Of a stretch of 64,000 bases of DNA, positions 45,451 through 57,520 are shown one piece after another. The notes under the pieces were generated by a model. It was not told the origin of the DNA. It searched no databases and worked only from the letters and a program-made list of their open reading frames with translations. Every line of letters begins with the position of its first letter. The first letter of the stretch is position 1. Made by a program: the position numbers and the translations under genes. The stretch is from Pyrus communis (taxonomy: Eukaryota > Streptophyta > Magnoliopsida > Rosales > Rosaceae). The stretch covers positions 12,171,375 to 12,235,374 of the forward strand of contig NC_084805.1 in assembly GCF_963583255.1 (NCBI RefSeq), given 5' to 3'.

Positions 45451-47435
45451 TGATAGGAGCATATTTATGCTACTTAGTTATGTTGTTTCCTTGCATTTTT
45501 TTAGTTAATTACTATTTATTTTAGTCTTTTAAGCTATTTTCGTATGTTTTTAGGTCCTAGTGACAAAAGGAGCAAGAAAGTGCAATTTGGAGCTATTTGG
45601 AGCAGTTTTGGGCATGGATTGGACAGCTTAACTATGGAGCAATGTGGATGGACGAAATTGAAGTCAAGAGAAGCTAGGAAAAGCTACAAATCTGGAGAAA
45701 GAAGTCCAAATGCAAAGAAGATAAGGAAAGAGCAAGAAATAAGGAACCTTATCCAACCTTATCTTATCCTATCCTAACCAACCTTATCCTTTCCTAAAAC
45801 TAACATTATCCTATCTTATCCTATCCAAATCAGGTTGTGCCTTAAATCTAGCTATTTAGGAGGGATTAGTTATACATTTAAACATCTATTTCAGATTCTA
45901 GAAGCCTAATCCATTTGTATGCCGCATGTAGGCCATTCCTTGTAGGTTTAGGAGTTGTAATCATTCCTCTATAGCTATGCCATGTGTTCTTGTCCCTTTA
46001 GGTTTAGGAATCTGTCCTAAATACTCTTTCTAGAACACCCTATCTTCCCCCTACAAGTGTGCCGCACCTATCCTTCTAGAAGTCCCTAAAACCTTGCCGT
46101 GCAACCCCATTCCCATTCCCTTTTGGTTTCTGCCAAGACTTAACCCTTTTCCCATTAGATTGTGCAATCCTTCTCCTTCAGAAATTATGCGTAAATTAGC
46201 CTATAAATACAACCCTTTGCCGCACCATTCAATCCATCCATTCACTCATTCATTCATTCATACTTTCAGCCATAAAACACCACAATCCACACCACACCAC
46301 CCTAGTGCCGCAAGCAAGGAAGGAAGGAGAGGAGGACCTGTGCAATCTGCCATCCAAGGGAGTGCCGTGCATGCCATTGGAGTGTGGAGCGTTTTCTTGG
46401 TTCTTTCTATCCTTAGTTTTAGTTTGATGTTTATATTAATTTGGTTTTCAATTATGATGAACATGTGGAACTAACTTCTTTTTAGTTAGAGGTGAATTCG
46501 AAGCCATGATTATATGTTTTATATGAGTTGATTACGTCCAGTTATTGTTTCTTAAGGCATGAATGTGATTTGCTTATCTAAGTTATTAAAACTTGTTTAT
46601 GTATATGGGTTGGGGGTCGACACTTAATTTGCATGCATGAATTTGATGCTAGAGTATAAGGGAGTCTCACGTAATGGTTATTCACTTATATTCACAAGTA
46701 GTGGAGGTTGCTAGTCACAATCGCGTTAAGGAAATCCTTGGTATGAGTCTCATGCGTTTCATAGTGATGAATGCCTTGTCAATGCTTATGGTTTTCACAA
46801 AACTTAATGACCTTTGATATGTATCTTTGTTATGCGTTTCATATGAAGAACTTGAAAAAGATAATTTGGTTGTAATGCGTTTTCATTCAATTCAATGAAA
46901 TAAGGAAAATCTGAGGGTTAGTTGTGCGATGCAACTAACTTGGGGCGTTGTCATTCATAGTCTAAAGGAATAATAACTGGAAATTGGTTCATATGCATAT
47001 ATCATGTGTGGAGAAGGACCCTCTAACTAGCCTTTCACCCATTTAATTCACTTAAATTCGTTTTTACAAAGTGTTTTCTACAAAGTTTTTGTTTTAAGTT
47101 TTATTTTCGTCAAAAACAACCCCCCCCCCCCTTTCAATTAGTCTTGCTATTTGAGTCAAAATCTGTTTTCTTTGAGTCTTTTGAGTCAAGTTAAGTTCTA
47201 TTTTCGTCCAAGTCACTTGTTAGGTCTAGAATTGAGTCTTTTTTATTGTTGGTTGCTGTTTTAAGTGTTTTAAGTTAGTTTTGAGTCTATAGAGTCTAGT
47301 TTAATGTTTTTGAGTCTTATTTATATTGATTAGCATCTCTAGTTAATCCCCGGTCTAGAACGATCCCTACTTACATATCTACTACAATTGTCACAAATAG
47401 GGTTTAATTTGTGTGTCAAGTTAATTTTCACATTA
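45451..47435 (+). mobile_element. Solo LTR related to E3, nested in the hAT element
   Basis: It starts TGATAGGAGCATATT, identical to the E3 LTR start in element orientation, and ends with a diverged form of the E3 end (AATCCCCGGTCTAGAACGAT...TTTCACATTA). Duplication GGCGC (45446-45450) and GGTGC (47436-47440) differ by one transition. Length is 1985 bp. A TATA box (TATAAATA) lies at 46202-46209. The CACATGCA array of E3 is not present. The 126-codon ORF at 46094 lies across the promoter and is not supported. Confidence 0.85.
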
Positions 47436-47808
47436 GGTGCCTAGGGCCCCCACTTTGGGGGGGCCCAAATTTTTTTATTTTTTATTTATATACATAGAGA
47501 AGTATTATTGACACTTTAAAAATCTCGTCCTACACTTTTTACAAGTATATTTTTCTTCTAAATATAGAAAGTTTGGAACGTACTCCACTAGAATTTTGGA
47601 ATACTAATAACAATTATATATATATATATATATAGTTTTGTAGTTTGAGTAAAATATCTCAATATGAAATTATAAAAAAAAAAAAAATTTGGAACTTGTT
47701 GTGCAGCTTTTGGCCTCGGGAAGGGCCGGAAGGCCCAAAATATTTCTTAAGTATGTGTATATAATATATATATATATATATATATGGTTTTTGTAGTAGT
47801 TAATTAAT

Positions 47809-48252
47809 TTGAAGAAGTTAAAAGATGTAGACAATGATAGCTTGAAGAGTTTTTGTATAAATCTTGAAGGATTTCTGAAACATGGTGAGCATTCTGATAT
47901 TGATAGAAATGACTTATTTATAGAGCTAATAATCTTGAGAGAAACTTTGCCGAAGGAAATAAATCGGGCAATGGAAGTGCTGAAATATATAAGACAAATG
48001 GATGGTTGTTTCTCGAATGCATGGGTTGCTTATCGTATTTTGTTAACCATACCAGTTACAATTGCCTCTACTGAAAGAAGTTTTTCAAAATTAAAGTTGA
48101 TCAAATCGTACCTTCAATCAACTATGTCACAAGAAAGATTAAATGGGTTAGCTATTTTGTCAATTGAAAAAGAATTGGTTGAAAAGTTAGATTATGTAAA
48201 CTTAATTAGTACATTTGCATCTAAAAACGCGAGACGTGTAATATTTAAGTAA
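47809..48252 (+). pseudogene. hAT transposase C-terminal fragment
   Basis: 147 codons. The part with [20 protein letters not shown] and [19 protein letters not shown], then LAILSIEKE, is the hAT dimerisation region, of the type seen in zinc-finger MYM-like hAT transposases. The RNase H-like catalytic core and DNA-binding domain are missing. It ends ~185 bp before the right inverted repeat. Transposase would bind the element ends in the nucleus and cut; this fragment cannot. Confidence 0.85.
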
Positions 48253-48750
48253 TATTTGCATATCTTTCTTCTTTGGATATGAATTCTAATGATTTTTTAT
48301 GTAGAAATGAACTTTTTCATGTATTTAGTGAAACCTTTTCTTATACATATAAATGTACAACGAGTCGGGTGTCAAAGAACTTTAGGGTCCCATTTGAAGG
48401 CTCGCCTAGGGCCCCCAATTTCTCAGGGCCGGCCCTGTTTGGTGAGTAACCCTAGCTTCCTTCTAAAAGGTTATGCGCAATGGTGCTGGCTTAATCTTGC
48501 ACGATAAGGACCTCTAGCTAATAGGTACTTAGAGCTACGTACTATACACGAGTTAACTTGTAAGAATTTTCTGCGACTGTAGCACCGTCTCCTGGTAATA
48601 CACACACACACAAGTTATTGATAATAATTTTGAGTATATTTTGAATAAATATACAATGTGTTATACATATATGGATTCATTCGATGGTAGGTACTAAAAT
48701 TTCTGAATTAATTATAATTTTCGAGAATTTTTTGTGTATTAAGAACAATG

Positions 48751-49039
48751 TGTCACATCCCGGTCCGGGCCCCACCACATCCCGGACTCGACTTCACCGT
48801 AACACGATATTGTCGGCTTTGGGCCCCGACCACACCCTCACAGTTTTGTTTCTGGGAACTCACACGAGAACTTCCTAGTGGATCACCCATCCTGGGATTG
48901 CTCTCGCACGAATTCGCTTAACTTCGGGGTTCCGATGAACTCCGAAGCCAATTCCCAAAAGGCCTCGTGCCAGGTAGAGATGGGAATATACATATAAGGC
49001 TTACAGGATCCTCACCCCTGGGCGAGGTGGGATGTTACA
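48751..49039 (-). mobile_element. Cassandra TRIM solo LTR with 5S-rRNA-like sequence
   Basis: The minus strand begins TGTAACATCCCACCTCG and ends GGACCGGGATGTGACA, 289 bp. Its middle contains stretches like plant 5S rRNA promoter boxes: CCCGAAGTTAAGC, then TGCGAGAGCAATCCCAGGAT and GGGTGATCC. These are hallmarks of Cassandra LTRs and imply RNA polymerase III promoter elements. Flanks CAATG and TGATG agree at 3 of 5, so the duplication is eroded. No primer site or second LTR is present. Confidence 0.88.
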
Positions 49040-50203
49040 TGATGTGTCGATTTTATGTTTTGGTAATTATTTGGACGAATTTTGATACTTTAATTTATAT
49101 TTTCAATGTAGGTCATGCGATTTCTTGTTGAGCCGAAAGTTATCTAACGGACGAATTTTGGAGTGATTCCAATTGAAGGATTTTTGAGAGTCTCTCAACT
49201 TGTTCATGCCAAAGTTTTAGATTTTTCTACCAAGCGGTTAATTTATGGAGAAAAAATAAATGACCAGCGGGCGAAGCTGTCAAATTGATGTTTTTGGCTC
49301 ATTTGGGTTTTTGGTTCTGGGCCTGACACTAGAGAGAGAAGTGTGAGAAATGAGAAATGAAATTATAATTTTATTACACATAGGTCATCTTTTGGTTTGT
49401 TAAAAGTTTGAATGGATGGTGGTGATGGAGAAAAAAATGAGGATATCGAAATGGACGTGGTTGCTCAATCAGGTGGGAGGCAAGAAGAAGATGAACAACT
49501 TCCTTTTTTAATAAAATATTATTTTCAAAAATAAAATTACATTAGTCTTCCAAAAAAAAAAAAAAAAGTAAAATTACATTTTTTTTTTCCTTAATTTGTT
49601 TTGTCCACTTGGTCTTCTTCTTTTTAAGTGTTTAACGTTTTATAATTTTTTTTTTTTATAAAACTATGAAGTTTTTTTTAATTAGTTTCAAGTAATTAGT
49701 AAGGGTCAATTGGTATAACCAATTAAGAAATATAATCTTATATAAACTCTTACATGTTGTTGTTAGTTGTTACTATTAATCTTACCAGTCTATCAATTTC
49801 ATGAACTAAATAAATGTTTCTTTTCTGGAGATTGATTGAATGATCGAGCAAACCACGACCATTTGGTGACGACAACAAAATTAACGATGGATGCCAAAAT
49901 ACGAAAAGGTTACTTTTGAAAGTGCATGGGATGCTGGCAGAAGATCTTTCAGCAAAGTAAATCTTGCTTTTATGAATACTTAAATTCATGCATGGGATCT
50001 TCACCAAAAAAATATCATGCATGGGATATTGGCACTAAACTTTGAGAGACGTCGAGAAGGCTTTGGCATCATTTATATAAATGAAATATGAACACGTTGT
50101 CCGAATTCTATAAATTTAATTAAACTATTCAGTAAATTTAAAGAATAAATTTAAAATTAATAAATTATTGAGAGGGTTATTAGTCATTTCTATTGGAGAT
50201 GAT
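49040..50203. other. Intergenic DNA between Cassandra and E4
   Basis: AT-rich, with A- and T-runs at ~49545-49680. The ORF at 50022-49750 has no recognisable features. Bases 50199-50203 (ATGAT) are the left duplication of E4. Confidence 0.5.
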
Positions 50204-50863
50204 TGTAGACATTGAACATTTCGGTGAAATGTTCACCAACATATTAAATTTCGACATGTCAAGACTTACAAAGCATGCACCGTGTATCTCACAAATTGTA
50301 CACATAGCATCTAACTCATCAAGAGTGACATGTATCGACATTTGGTGAAACTTAATTAATCAAAGAATTAAGGATAATATTTTGATTAATTTAAATTTAA
50401 ATCAAACAAATTAATTGATTTAAATTTAAAATGTGATTGATTATTTAATTATTTGGTGAAGCCAAATCAAGAACCAAGCACAAAATCATGTCTTTGATTC
50501 TTTCGTCAATTGATCAGGTCCACAATCAAGGTCAGATTCAACCGTAGGCAAGAATTTGAAAGCCTATAAATACGAGGCTTCAAGACAAATAAAATGATGA
50601 GAAATTCATCGTCACACTCAAAAGCTCAAACTATTAAGACCATACACTCTCAAACATTCAGAAGACCCAGGAATCTCTCTGCGTTCTTCGTCACATCTAT
50701 GAGATATCATCAAGCACCACTACACATGCCGATTCTTTCATCGCCAAAAGCCAAATCCTTGCGGCATCCGTTCATTCGAGGTCATGTCATTGTGTCCCTT
50801 GGATCAATGACCATACACATATATCTTATAAACTCGGAGATTTGATTAAATGATTGAAACTTT

Positions 50864-52746
50864 GGGGGGTGTAGTCAAATTAAGATTTGATAGGATTTTA
50901 ATAGACTTTAAAATCCGGGTGTAGTCGATTAGAGTTTAAAAAGAGGATTTTAAAAGATTCTGAAATCATGGTGTAGTCAAATTGGAAAAATGAAGGCCAA
51001 GAGTGATTATAGCACTTGGACTTTGGAAGAGAGCAAAATGTTGTTACAATTGCTCGTTGAAGCTACATTGCGTGGATGGCATGATGGTAATGGTTTGCTA
51101 ACCAAAGATATTGTGACAACAAGAATACTTCCGGCACTTAATGAAAGACTAAAGTGTAATAAAACTTATAAGCATTACACAAGTCAAATGAGATATTTTA
51201 AGAAAGAATATGGAAAGTATAGTCAGCTTATAGGAAGCAACTCTGGCTTTGGGTGGGATGCAAACACAAAGAGATTTGTTTCTGATGACGAAGTTTGGGA
51301 AGAATACTTTAAGGTGAGCTTCTTGCTTTTATTTAAAATATTATATGTAACTTGAGTGTATACTTATAGTTTATTGAACAATTGTGATTTTCTTATTTAT
51401 TTTGTAGGCCCACCCAGACCAAAGAAGCATTTGTAAAAAATTTGTGATGACTTTGAAGATTTGTGAATTGTACTTGGGGATGCAACTGCTACTGGAAAAC
51501 ATTCATTGGGATTGGGTTAGGAAATTGATGCAAGAACTTTTGTAGTGGAAGATAGACAAGGTGGAATAGAGGAAGATGAACAAGTTGGAATAAAGAACTT
51601 GTTTTATGATGAGGAAAATGGGGGCTTTGTACTAAATCAAAATCAAGCATCACACCAAACTTCATCATTCAATCAATTATCCCCCTTTTTACCCACTCAG
51701 GCCATTAGCTGAAAGATTCCCCCACCAATCACCAACCGTAGGAAACAAAACAGAACCTAATACCAAGGGAATACTAAATCATCTGAGACGACTAATCAAG
51801 CTAGAATTATGGAAAATATTTCACTTACTCTCGGTTCAATTGCCACCGACTTCCAAGGAGTCCATAGTCTGTTGGAGAAAAGGTATAAGGATAGAGAGAG
51901 AGAGACAAAATTCTATATGGGATCCCATCATGGAAACCCAAATTTGGATGAACCTACTCGCAATCAAGCGATCGCTTTACTCGATACAAAAACCAAAAAG
52001 GATGTATTTCTGAAGATGTCACCGGAAAAGCGGTCAAATTGGATATGCAATAATTTGAAATGATATGTGATTTGACTCATGATACATTAGTTTTTATTTG
52101 TTCATTTTATTTTGGATTATGTTTAATTGGCTTATTCATACTTTTTGTTAACTGGATTATGTTGGTTTATGTTGGATTATGTTTAATGAATGATATTATG
52201 TGACTGAATTGTGGGTCTTTCTGGTTTGCTTATATGTGACTGAATTGAAATTATACCCAAATGAATCTGCTCTGCTTTAAAGTGTTGGTTCTGCTAAAGT
52301 TATTGTATATTGTTAGTGGTGTATATTGGTTTCAGGAGTAAGGTGGCACTGTGAAGCTTTTGATTGGTGATTAAAGGTTGGAGCTTTACTCCAATCAGGT
52401 ATCTTCCTTGAAATGCAATTTCTAGCATATTGATATTTGGTGAGAAACTCCCAACAAAAATTCTCTTACGTTAGAAATTACAATTTCTACACCATGGTTC
52501 TCTCTGCTAAGTTTTATGTTTCTTTCGTACTAGGAAAGAAATTCACTTTATATATTGTAAGAGTAAAATCCTAATAAATCTATGAAAGAAGTCCATACAA
52601 ATCCATTGAAATCTATAATGAAAATCCATATGAATCTATCAAAATCTATCAAAATCCATTTTGAATCTTTAAAATTTGTCACATAAAAATAAAAATAAAA
52701 AAAAGTCTATTAAAATTTTCTAAAATCCAAATTGACTATACTCTCA
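50864..52746 (+). mobile_element. PIF/Harbinger-like transposon in E4 left LTR
   Basis: Termini are GGGGGGTGTAGTCAAATT at the left and AAATTGACTATACTCTCA at the right, inverted with mismatches, of the GGGTGTAGTCAAATT type common in plant PIF/Harbinger elements. The flanks TTT (50861-50863; 52747-52749) act as a 3-bp duplication, and the right LTR of E4 lacks the insert at exactly this point. The element keeps only the Myb/SANT-like accessory gene; no DDE transposase is seen. Confidence 0.78.
50990..52063 (+). pseudogene. Myb/SANT-like accessory protein of the Harbinger element, decayed
   Basis: Exon 1 (50990-51313) encodes a Myb/SANT-like domain: WTLEESKMLLQLLVEA, then GNGLLTKDIVT, ILPALNERLKC, HYTSQMRYFKKEYG and a FGWDANTKRFV stretch, ending EEYFK. 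An intron (GTGAGC... at 51314 to AG at 51407) fits the family. After AHPDQ the frame is lost, with stops near 51456 and 51510; a last piece (51809-52063) is an open stretch with KTKKDVFLKMSPEKRSNWI. In Harbinger elements this protein helps bind element ends with the transposase. It is non-functional here. Confidence 0.75.
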
Positions 52747-52851
52747 TTTGTAAAAAAGATTGTAAACCCTAATATTTCATTAATACAAAATCATTTATTT
52801 TGTACACATGTTCTTGTGTTATTTGTCCCAAGAATTTTGCGTTTACAAATT

Positions 52852-52870
52852 TTGCATGCTCGGTGGGATC
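52852..52870 (+). other. E4 primer-binding site
   Basis: TTGCATGCTCGGTGGGATC, similar to the E1 site on its own strand. It starts 4 bases after the LTR. Confidence 0.55.
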
Positions 52871-52923
52871 ATATATGCCTCTCATCTCTTCTACGTTTAA
52901 AATCCCAATACATTATCAAACTC

Positions 52924-54500
52924 AATGGCTTTGAACAAGAGTCAAGTTGTTCTCGCCGCCTAGGCAAAGACTGTGAGCATCTCAACTGTAAGCAAAGACT
53001 ATCGTCAACACGACTTAGAGCAAGGCAAAGGCAATAACCACGATTCAACACGCCACTTCCTAGTCGGTGCCACTAAAGGACCAAAGAGAGCATCAGAGGC
53101 GTGAGCATATCATCAACCTAACCTCATTAAAATGAGCAGTTAAAGCCTGATTCCACTTCAGTGGCATCTTTGTTAATCCAACAACTCCAAGACATGATTG
53201 CCAACATTATCAAAGCATAGTATAGAGGTTCTTATCGAGATTCACTCACGTACTCCAAGTTGTACACGAAGAAGCTTGATAATCTCTGAATGCCAACTAG
53301 GTACTAGTCTCCCAAGTTCTTGCAGTTTGATGGGAAAAAAAACCCTAAACAACACATCGTTTATTTATCAAGATATGTACTAGCGCTGGCATCGATGGTG
53401 ATTGCCTTGTGAAGCAGTTCATCTACTCACTTCGAGGCACTGCATTTAACTAGTAAACAGACTTGGACCAAACTTAATCTATAGTTGGGAACAGATTGAG
53501 AGAGAGAGAATACCTTAACTGCTTCTTTAGTACATGTCGTATAGTAAGCATAATGAAGCTCACCAACACAAAGCAATGAAGGGATGAGCGAGCGGTTGAC
53601 TACATCAGCGTTGGCAAGCATTAAGCCTTGATTGTAAAGATCGTCTCTCAAGGTTGTCTTCTGTGGAAATATGCATACAAGAAATGCATTGGGGCTTGCA
53701 ATTCATTCTTCAAGGGATCAAACCTTGTACCTTCGAAAAACTAACCACTCTAGCGCATAACATGGAGCTAAGCATCGGGAGCTGTGATAAAAGGAAACAT
53801 ACAGTTGGTGACAAGATATCATCTTTAAAGAAACATATCCTAGAGTCCATGCCGGTAAGCAGTGGTTCATTTAAGTCCTCAATACAAGACAATAAATGTG
53901 TGAAAAAAGCTAAGTCAAGTCTAAGAAAGGCCACAACGCACACTGAAAGAAGGGGAAGAGAAGAAATATATTTGTCCCGACTCAGATTTCACTACTATGT
54001 TGGATGACTTGCTCCAAAAGAAGGTGATCCAGTTGACAAAGTGCAAGTGGCCTGAATAGATGAATCACATCGACAACCCAAGATCTGCAAGTACTATCTC
54101 ATCATCGATCATTCGGTCAAAAAGTGCTTTGTGCTAAAAGATCTCATCATGAAGCTGGCCTAAGAAGGAATCAATGAGCTTGAACTTGATGATGTAGTAA
54201 AGTCAACACATACCACTGTCACTTTTGGCTCTTTCTACTCAACATCTTCACCTTGATCGCTGGGAGGATATGCTTCAAAACCATGCAAGTTAAGCCAAGT
54301 GAAGTTGAAGGATAGACTCAAGTTACTTCAAAGAAACCACGTAAAAAGCATACACCTCGTCGACAAGTTGGTCAATCAAAGATGAGGCAAAGAAGCTCTC
54401 GTCAACCTCTAAAGGGACATGGAAGTGTTGAAGATGATGAAATTTCGACACAAAGATCATTCATCCCCATCATGATGCATGAATTCTTACCTTAAGACTT
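52924..54500 (+). pseudogene. E4 gag remnant
   Basis: The first ATG (MALNKSQVVLAA) is 77 bases after the LTR. Later pieces in different frames fit a Ty3/gypsy gag: around 53300 a QFDGK / NPKQHI-like stretch, 53654-54000 with MHWGLQFILQGIKP and TLAHNMELSIGS, and ~54070-54230 with a KYY.....H.V.KCF knuckle-like stretch followed by LKDLIMKLA. Many stops and frame changes. No protease or RT follows. Confidence 0.6.
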
Positions 54501-56909
54501 TTTCAATCAATCAATCAAGACTCTTTACTATAAAGTTTGCGAGGAACACCTCTCCAAGACCGCTTGACACATTCACATCAACACGTTCCTTTCCTGCAAG
54601 GGTTAAAATTGCAACACAGCACCAAATGTTCTTCGTCCTTGCACAGCACCAAATGCTCATTGCCTGCATAAGCTTAAACTATAAGGCACAAATGCTCCTT
54701 ACTTGCATGAATTGAAACTACATAAGGACCAAATGATTCTAGTCCAAACAAGCGTAAAAGGCAACACCAAAACGCTCTATACTCGCATGAGCCTAAAAGG
54801 CGACACCAAACGCTCTATACCTACATAAGCATAAACTGCGTACGACAAACAAAAAAAACACATGAATTACATTATGACGATCTTTTTCTTAGAAAGGTAC
54901 GTAGGTAGCTCAAAAACAAAATTTGAGTTCAGTCACATCAAAACAAAAATAAGGGTTTTTTCAAATTGATACTTTATTGCTAACAAGTTTCGACCAATAA
55001 GTGTTAATTTTACTACAAGGAAAGTGGCAATAAAAGGAAGAAGTACAATTTCGAGGATGTCACTCAACAAATGCAAAATACAATGGAAGCTTTCATTAAC
55101 AAATTCCTCGCTGCTGTAGGAAAAAGCAAGCAACCCTCACAGCAAGCAGTAGCGGTAGTAGTCACGACAGCAAGCAGCACAACACTTTCGCAACAATGAG
55201 ATGCAACAAGCAGTGCATCACCTTCACAGCAAAGGTGCAGGCGAAAACAATGAATAGAAACAATGTGTGTAGCAGTGCAGTCCAACGACGACAATGGGCA
55301 CTGCAGTCCGACGATGATAACATGCAGCAAGCGTGCAGTAACGCAGCGAGCATCAAGCAACGAGCAGCATCGGCAGTGCAAAAATTGTCCAGAGCAATAG
55401 CGGCAATGCAAAAAATGCCCAGCAACATATAGAATGCAGTAGTGAAGGGCAGAAACTCACAAAATGCAGCAACAAAATCCAAAATATAAGTTGCCACTGA
55501 CTTAGGAGAATCCACAAGTGTAGGCAGACCCAAGTGCAGCAGATACCGACAAAACGGATGAAAGCAACGCTACTCGTTACCTGCAAAAGAACGAAAAGAA
55601 TACATTAGGTTGTGGTGAAGAATGTTAAAATAAAATAAAATAAAATAAAAGAATGAATAATCATCACTTTCGAGCTAAGCAGCAGGCTGCGGCAGAAACG
55701 GGGAATAGGGTATGATACAATTGTGCAATTTATAGGCAACATTCGCTTGAAATTCAAGCAATCAAGGGTTTGAAATCAAGCAAATTTGCCCAATATGAGA
55801 AATTGAATCTTGTAAAAAGTCAAAAATGTCCAAATGGGGAAAAGGAAATCAGGAATGAGAAAATCAAGGATGAGATGCAAAAAAAAAAAAATATGATCAG
55901 AAACAAATTAAGAAAAGAAGAAAAAATTCGACAAAAAAAATGCAAAAAAGACGCAATTGGAATTAGTGGGAAAGTCGTCCAAACTCTAGTATGGCCTCAC
56001 CAATACCTTTTCGGAAAGAGAACGATGTCCCAATTCAATATCAAAACAAAAGTCGTGATAGAAGGGGAATTTTGGCCATCCGATGTCGTTTATACCCCAA
56101 AAACTGTGTTTTATAGTTTGGAAAAATTTTCAGTCCTCTAATTCACTTTCACTACACTTCATATAGCTCCCTTACATTCCTGGGGTAGTGTTGAATCTTT
56201 ACATACTCTACAATCTACTACATTCACAAGGATAGAGCTAAAATCCACGAAAACCTTAGGGTGCCAGATGTGTAAAGTTGTGTGCATCTTGGCCAAAAGA
56301 AAATGGGAGGCTTCAAATCACAAGTCCAATTTAAATTAAGTTACAAATCTATCTCAATTGGTCCTCCTACATCTGCTAGCTCACTTTGAGGAAAGCTTCA
56401 AACCACAAGTTCATGAACCATGTTTCAATGCTCACACTCATGCTCTTCATCAAGTTCGTGAAGAATCATGATGCACAACAAATACACATGTTGATTCATC
56501 CACATTAAAGTCGAAGACCACTAGCCACATGCCACTACTCGTGGTCTCAATTTTTCAAGATCAAGCATCGACGACCCTTAAAGAAACCACAAGTCTGATT
56601 CAAGATCAAGTATACACCACCCTTGAATCAAATTTGTCTCTAGAGAAAAGAAGTAAATCCAAACCTTTAGAGGAAACCAGAAAGCTCTCTGACCAAAGCA
56701 AACATCAAACATTTGTGTTCTTCATCAAGCTCGTGGAGAATTAACAAGCGCAATAAACATGTGTTGATTCATCTACCACCAAAGCCGAAGATCACCCATC
56801 ATGTGAAACCATTTGTGATCCCGACAACCCTTGAAGAAACTTCCAGCTTAATTCAAGATTTAGTGTTCATCACCCTCAAATCGAGTCCTATGCATAGGGA
56901 CCTCAAAGC
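54501..56909 (+). other. E4 noncoding internal region
   Basis: No coding domain. Diverged ~45-60-bp repeats with CACCAAAYGCTC and GCATAAGC lie at ~54600-54840. A GCAGCAAGC/CAGTGCAG-rich stretch (55080-55560) gives Cys-rich ORFs on the minus strand that I do not accept. A repeated CATCAAGYTCGTG with TGATTCATC unit occurs at ~56450 and ~56730. A (AAAAT)n run lies at 55628-55650. Confidence 0.5.
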
Positions 56910-57478
56910 CAATGTTCTAAAAATTGGCCTAGGCGGCGCCTAGGAGCTGGGCGGAGATGTGCCGATGTGATTAGGTCTGAATCATTAAGAAAAATCGGGG
57001 AGTTGTTAGGTGCCCTCCTAGGCGCTCTTAGGCGGCCTGGGCGGTCTAGGCGGCTATCTAGGCGGAGTGAAATGGTTTCCTGGGAAGAAATTCCAAACAG
57101 AAACCCAAAATCGCAAACTCGAATTTAAACTTGAAATTAACATGCAGAGCATGGGTTAAGCTACCTGAGTTTCTAATGAGACTAATTCGAGCTCATGGGA
57201 CCCCAAGTTCGACAGGTCCCTTGCCGAAGCTCCACGCCAAAAGCTCAATTTTCAAAGGTTGTAGCTCGATTCCATTAGAGCAACTCTCACCGAGAACCCC
57301 TGCTTGGATTCTCCTACTTTCCATCACATAATTTAACATGCAAAGGTACCATAAGGATCCCCAGGTTGCGCAGGTCTTGTATTTGGTGGTTTGGGGTCTC
57401 GATTTAATTGGAATTTGTGGTGATGGTGCCTGGAGCTCTCTTTGGCTATGGTGGTTTAGAAAGAAGGCAGAGAGTTCG

Positions 57479-57520
<42 letters not shown>

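Larger units (their letters stand above)
45413..48437 (+). mobile_element. hAT transposon with perfect 8-bp duplication, interrupted by a solo LTR
   Basis: Terminal inverted repeats CAGTGCCGGTCCTGGGA (left) and CAGGGCCGGCCCTGAGA (reverse of right end) are flanked by TTTGGTGA at 45405-45412 and 48438-48445. Removing the nested LTR and its duplication leaves about 1035 bp. Only the C-terminal transposase region remains, so it is a deleted, non-autonomous copy. AT microsatellites lie at 47619-47634 and 47763-47785. Confidence 0.92.
50204..52847 (+). repeat. E4 left LTR, split by Harbinger insertion
   Basis: The parts 50204-50863 and 52750-52847 together align with 58469-59214. TATA box TATAAATA is at 50565-50572. 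The start is TGTAGACATTGAA, the end GCGTTTACA. Confidence 0.85.

Noticed and set aside
46094..46474. 126-codon ORF in the solo LTR
   Set aside because: It crosses the LTR TATA box and has no domain.
48751..49039. Possible 5S rRNA gene
   Set aside because: Only promoter-box stretches match; the rest is Cassandra LTR, so it is not a functional 5S gene.
55064..55533. Overlapping Cys-rich ORFs on the minus strand, like small secreted peptides
   Set aside because: They come from GCAGCA-type low-complexity DNA inside E4, in several frames at once, with no conserved spacing.
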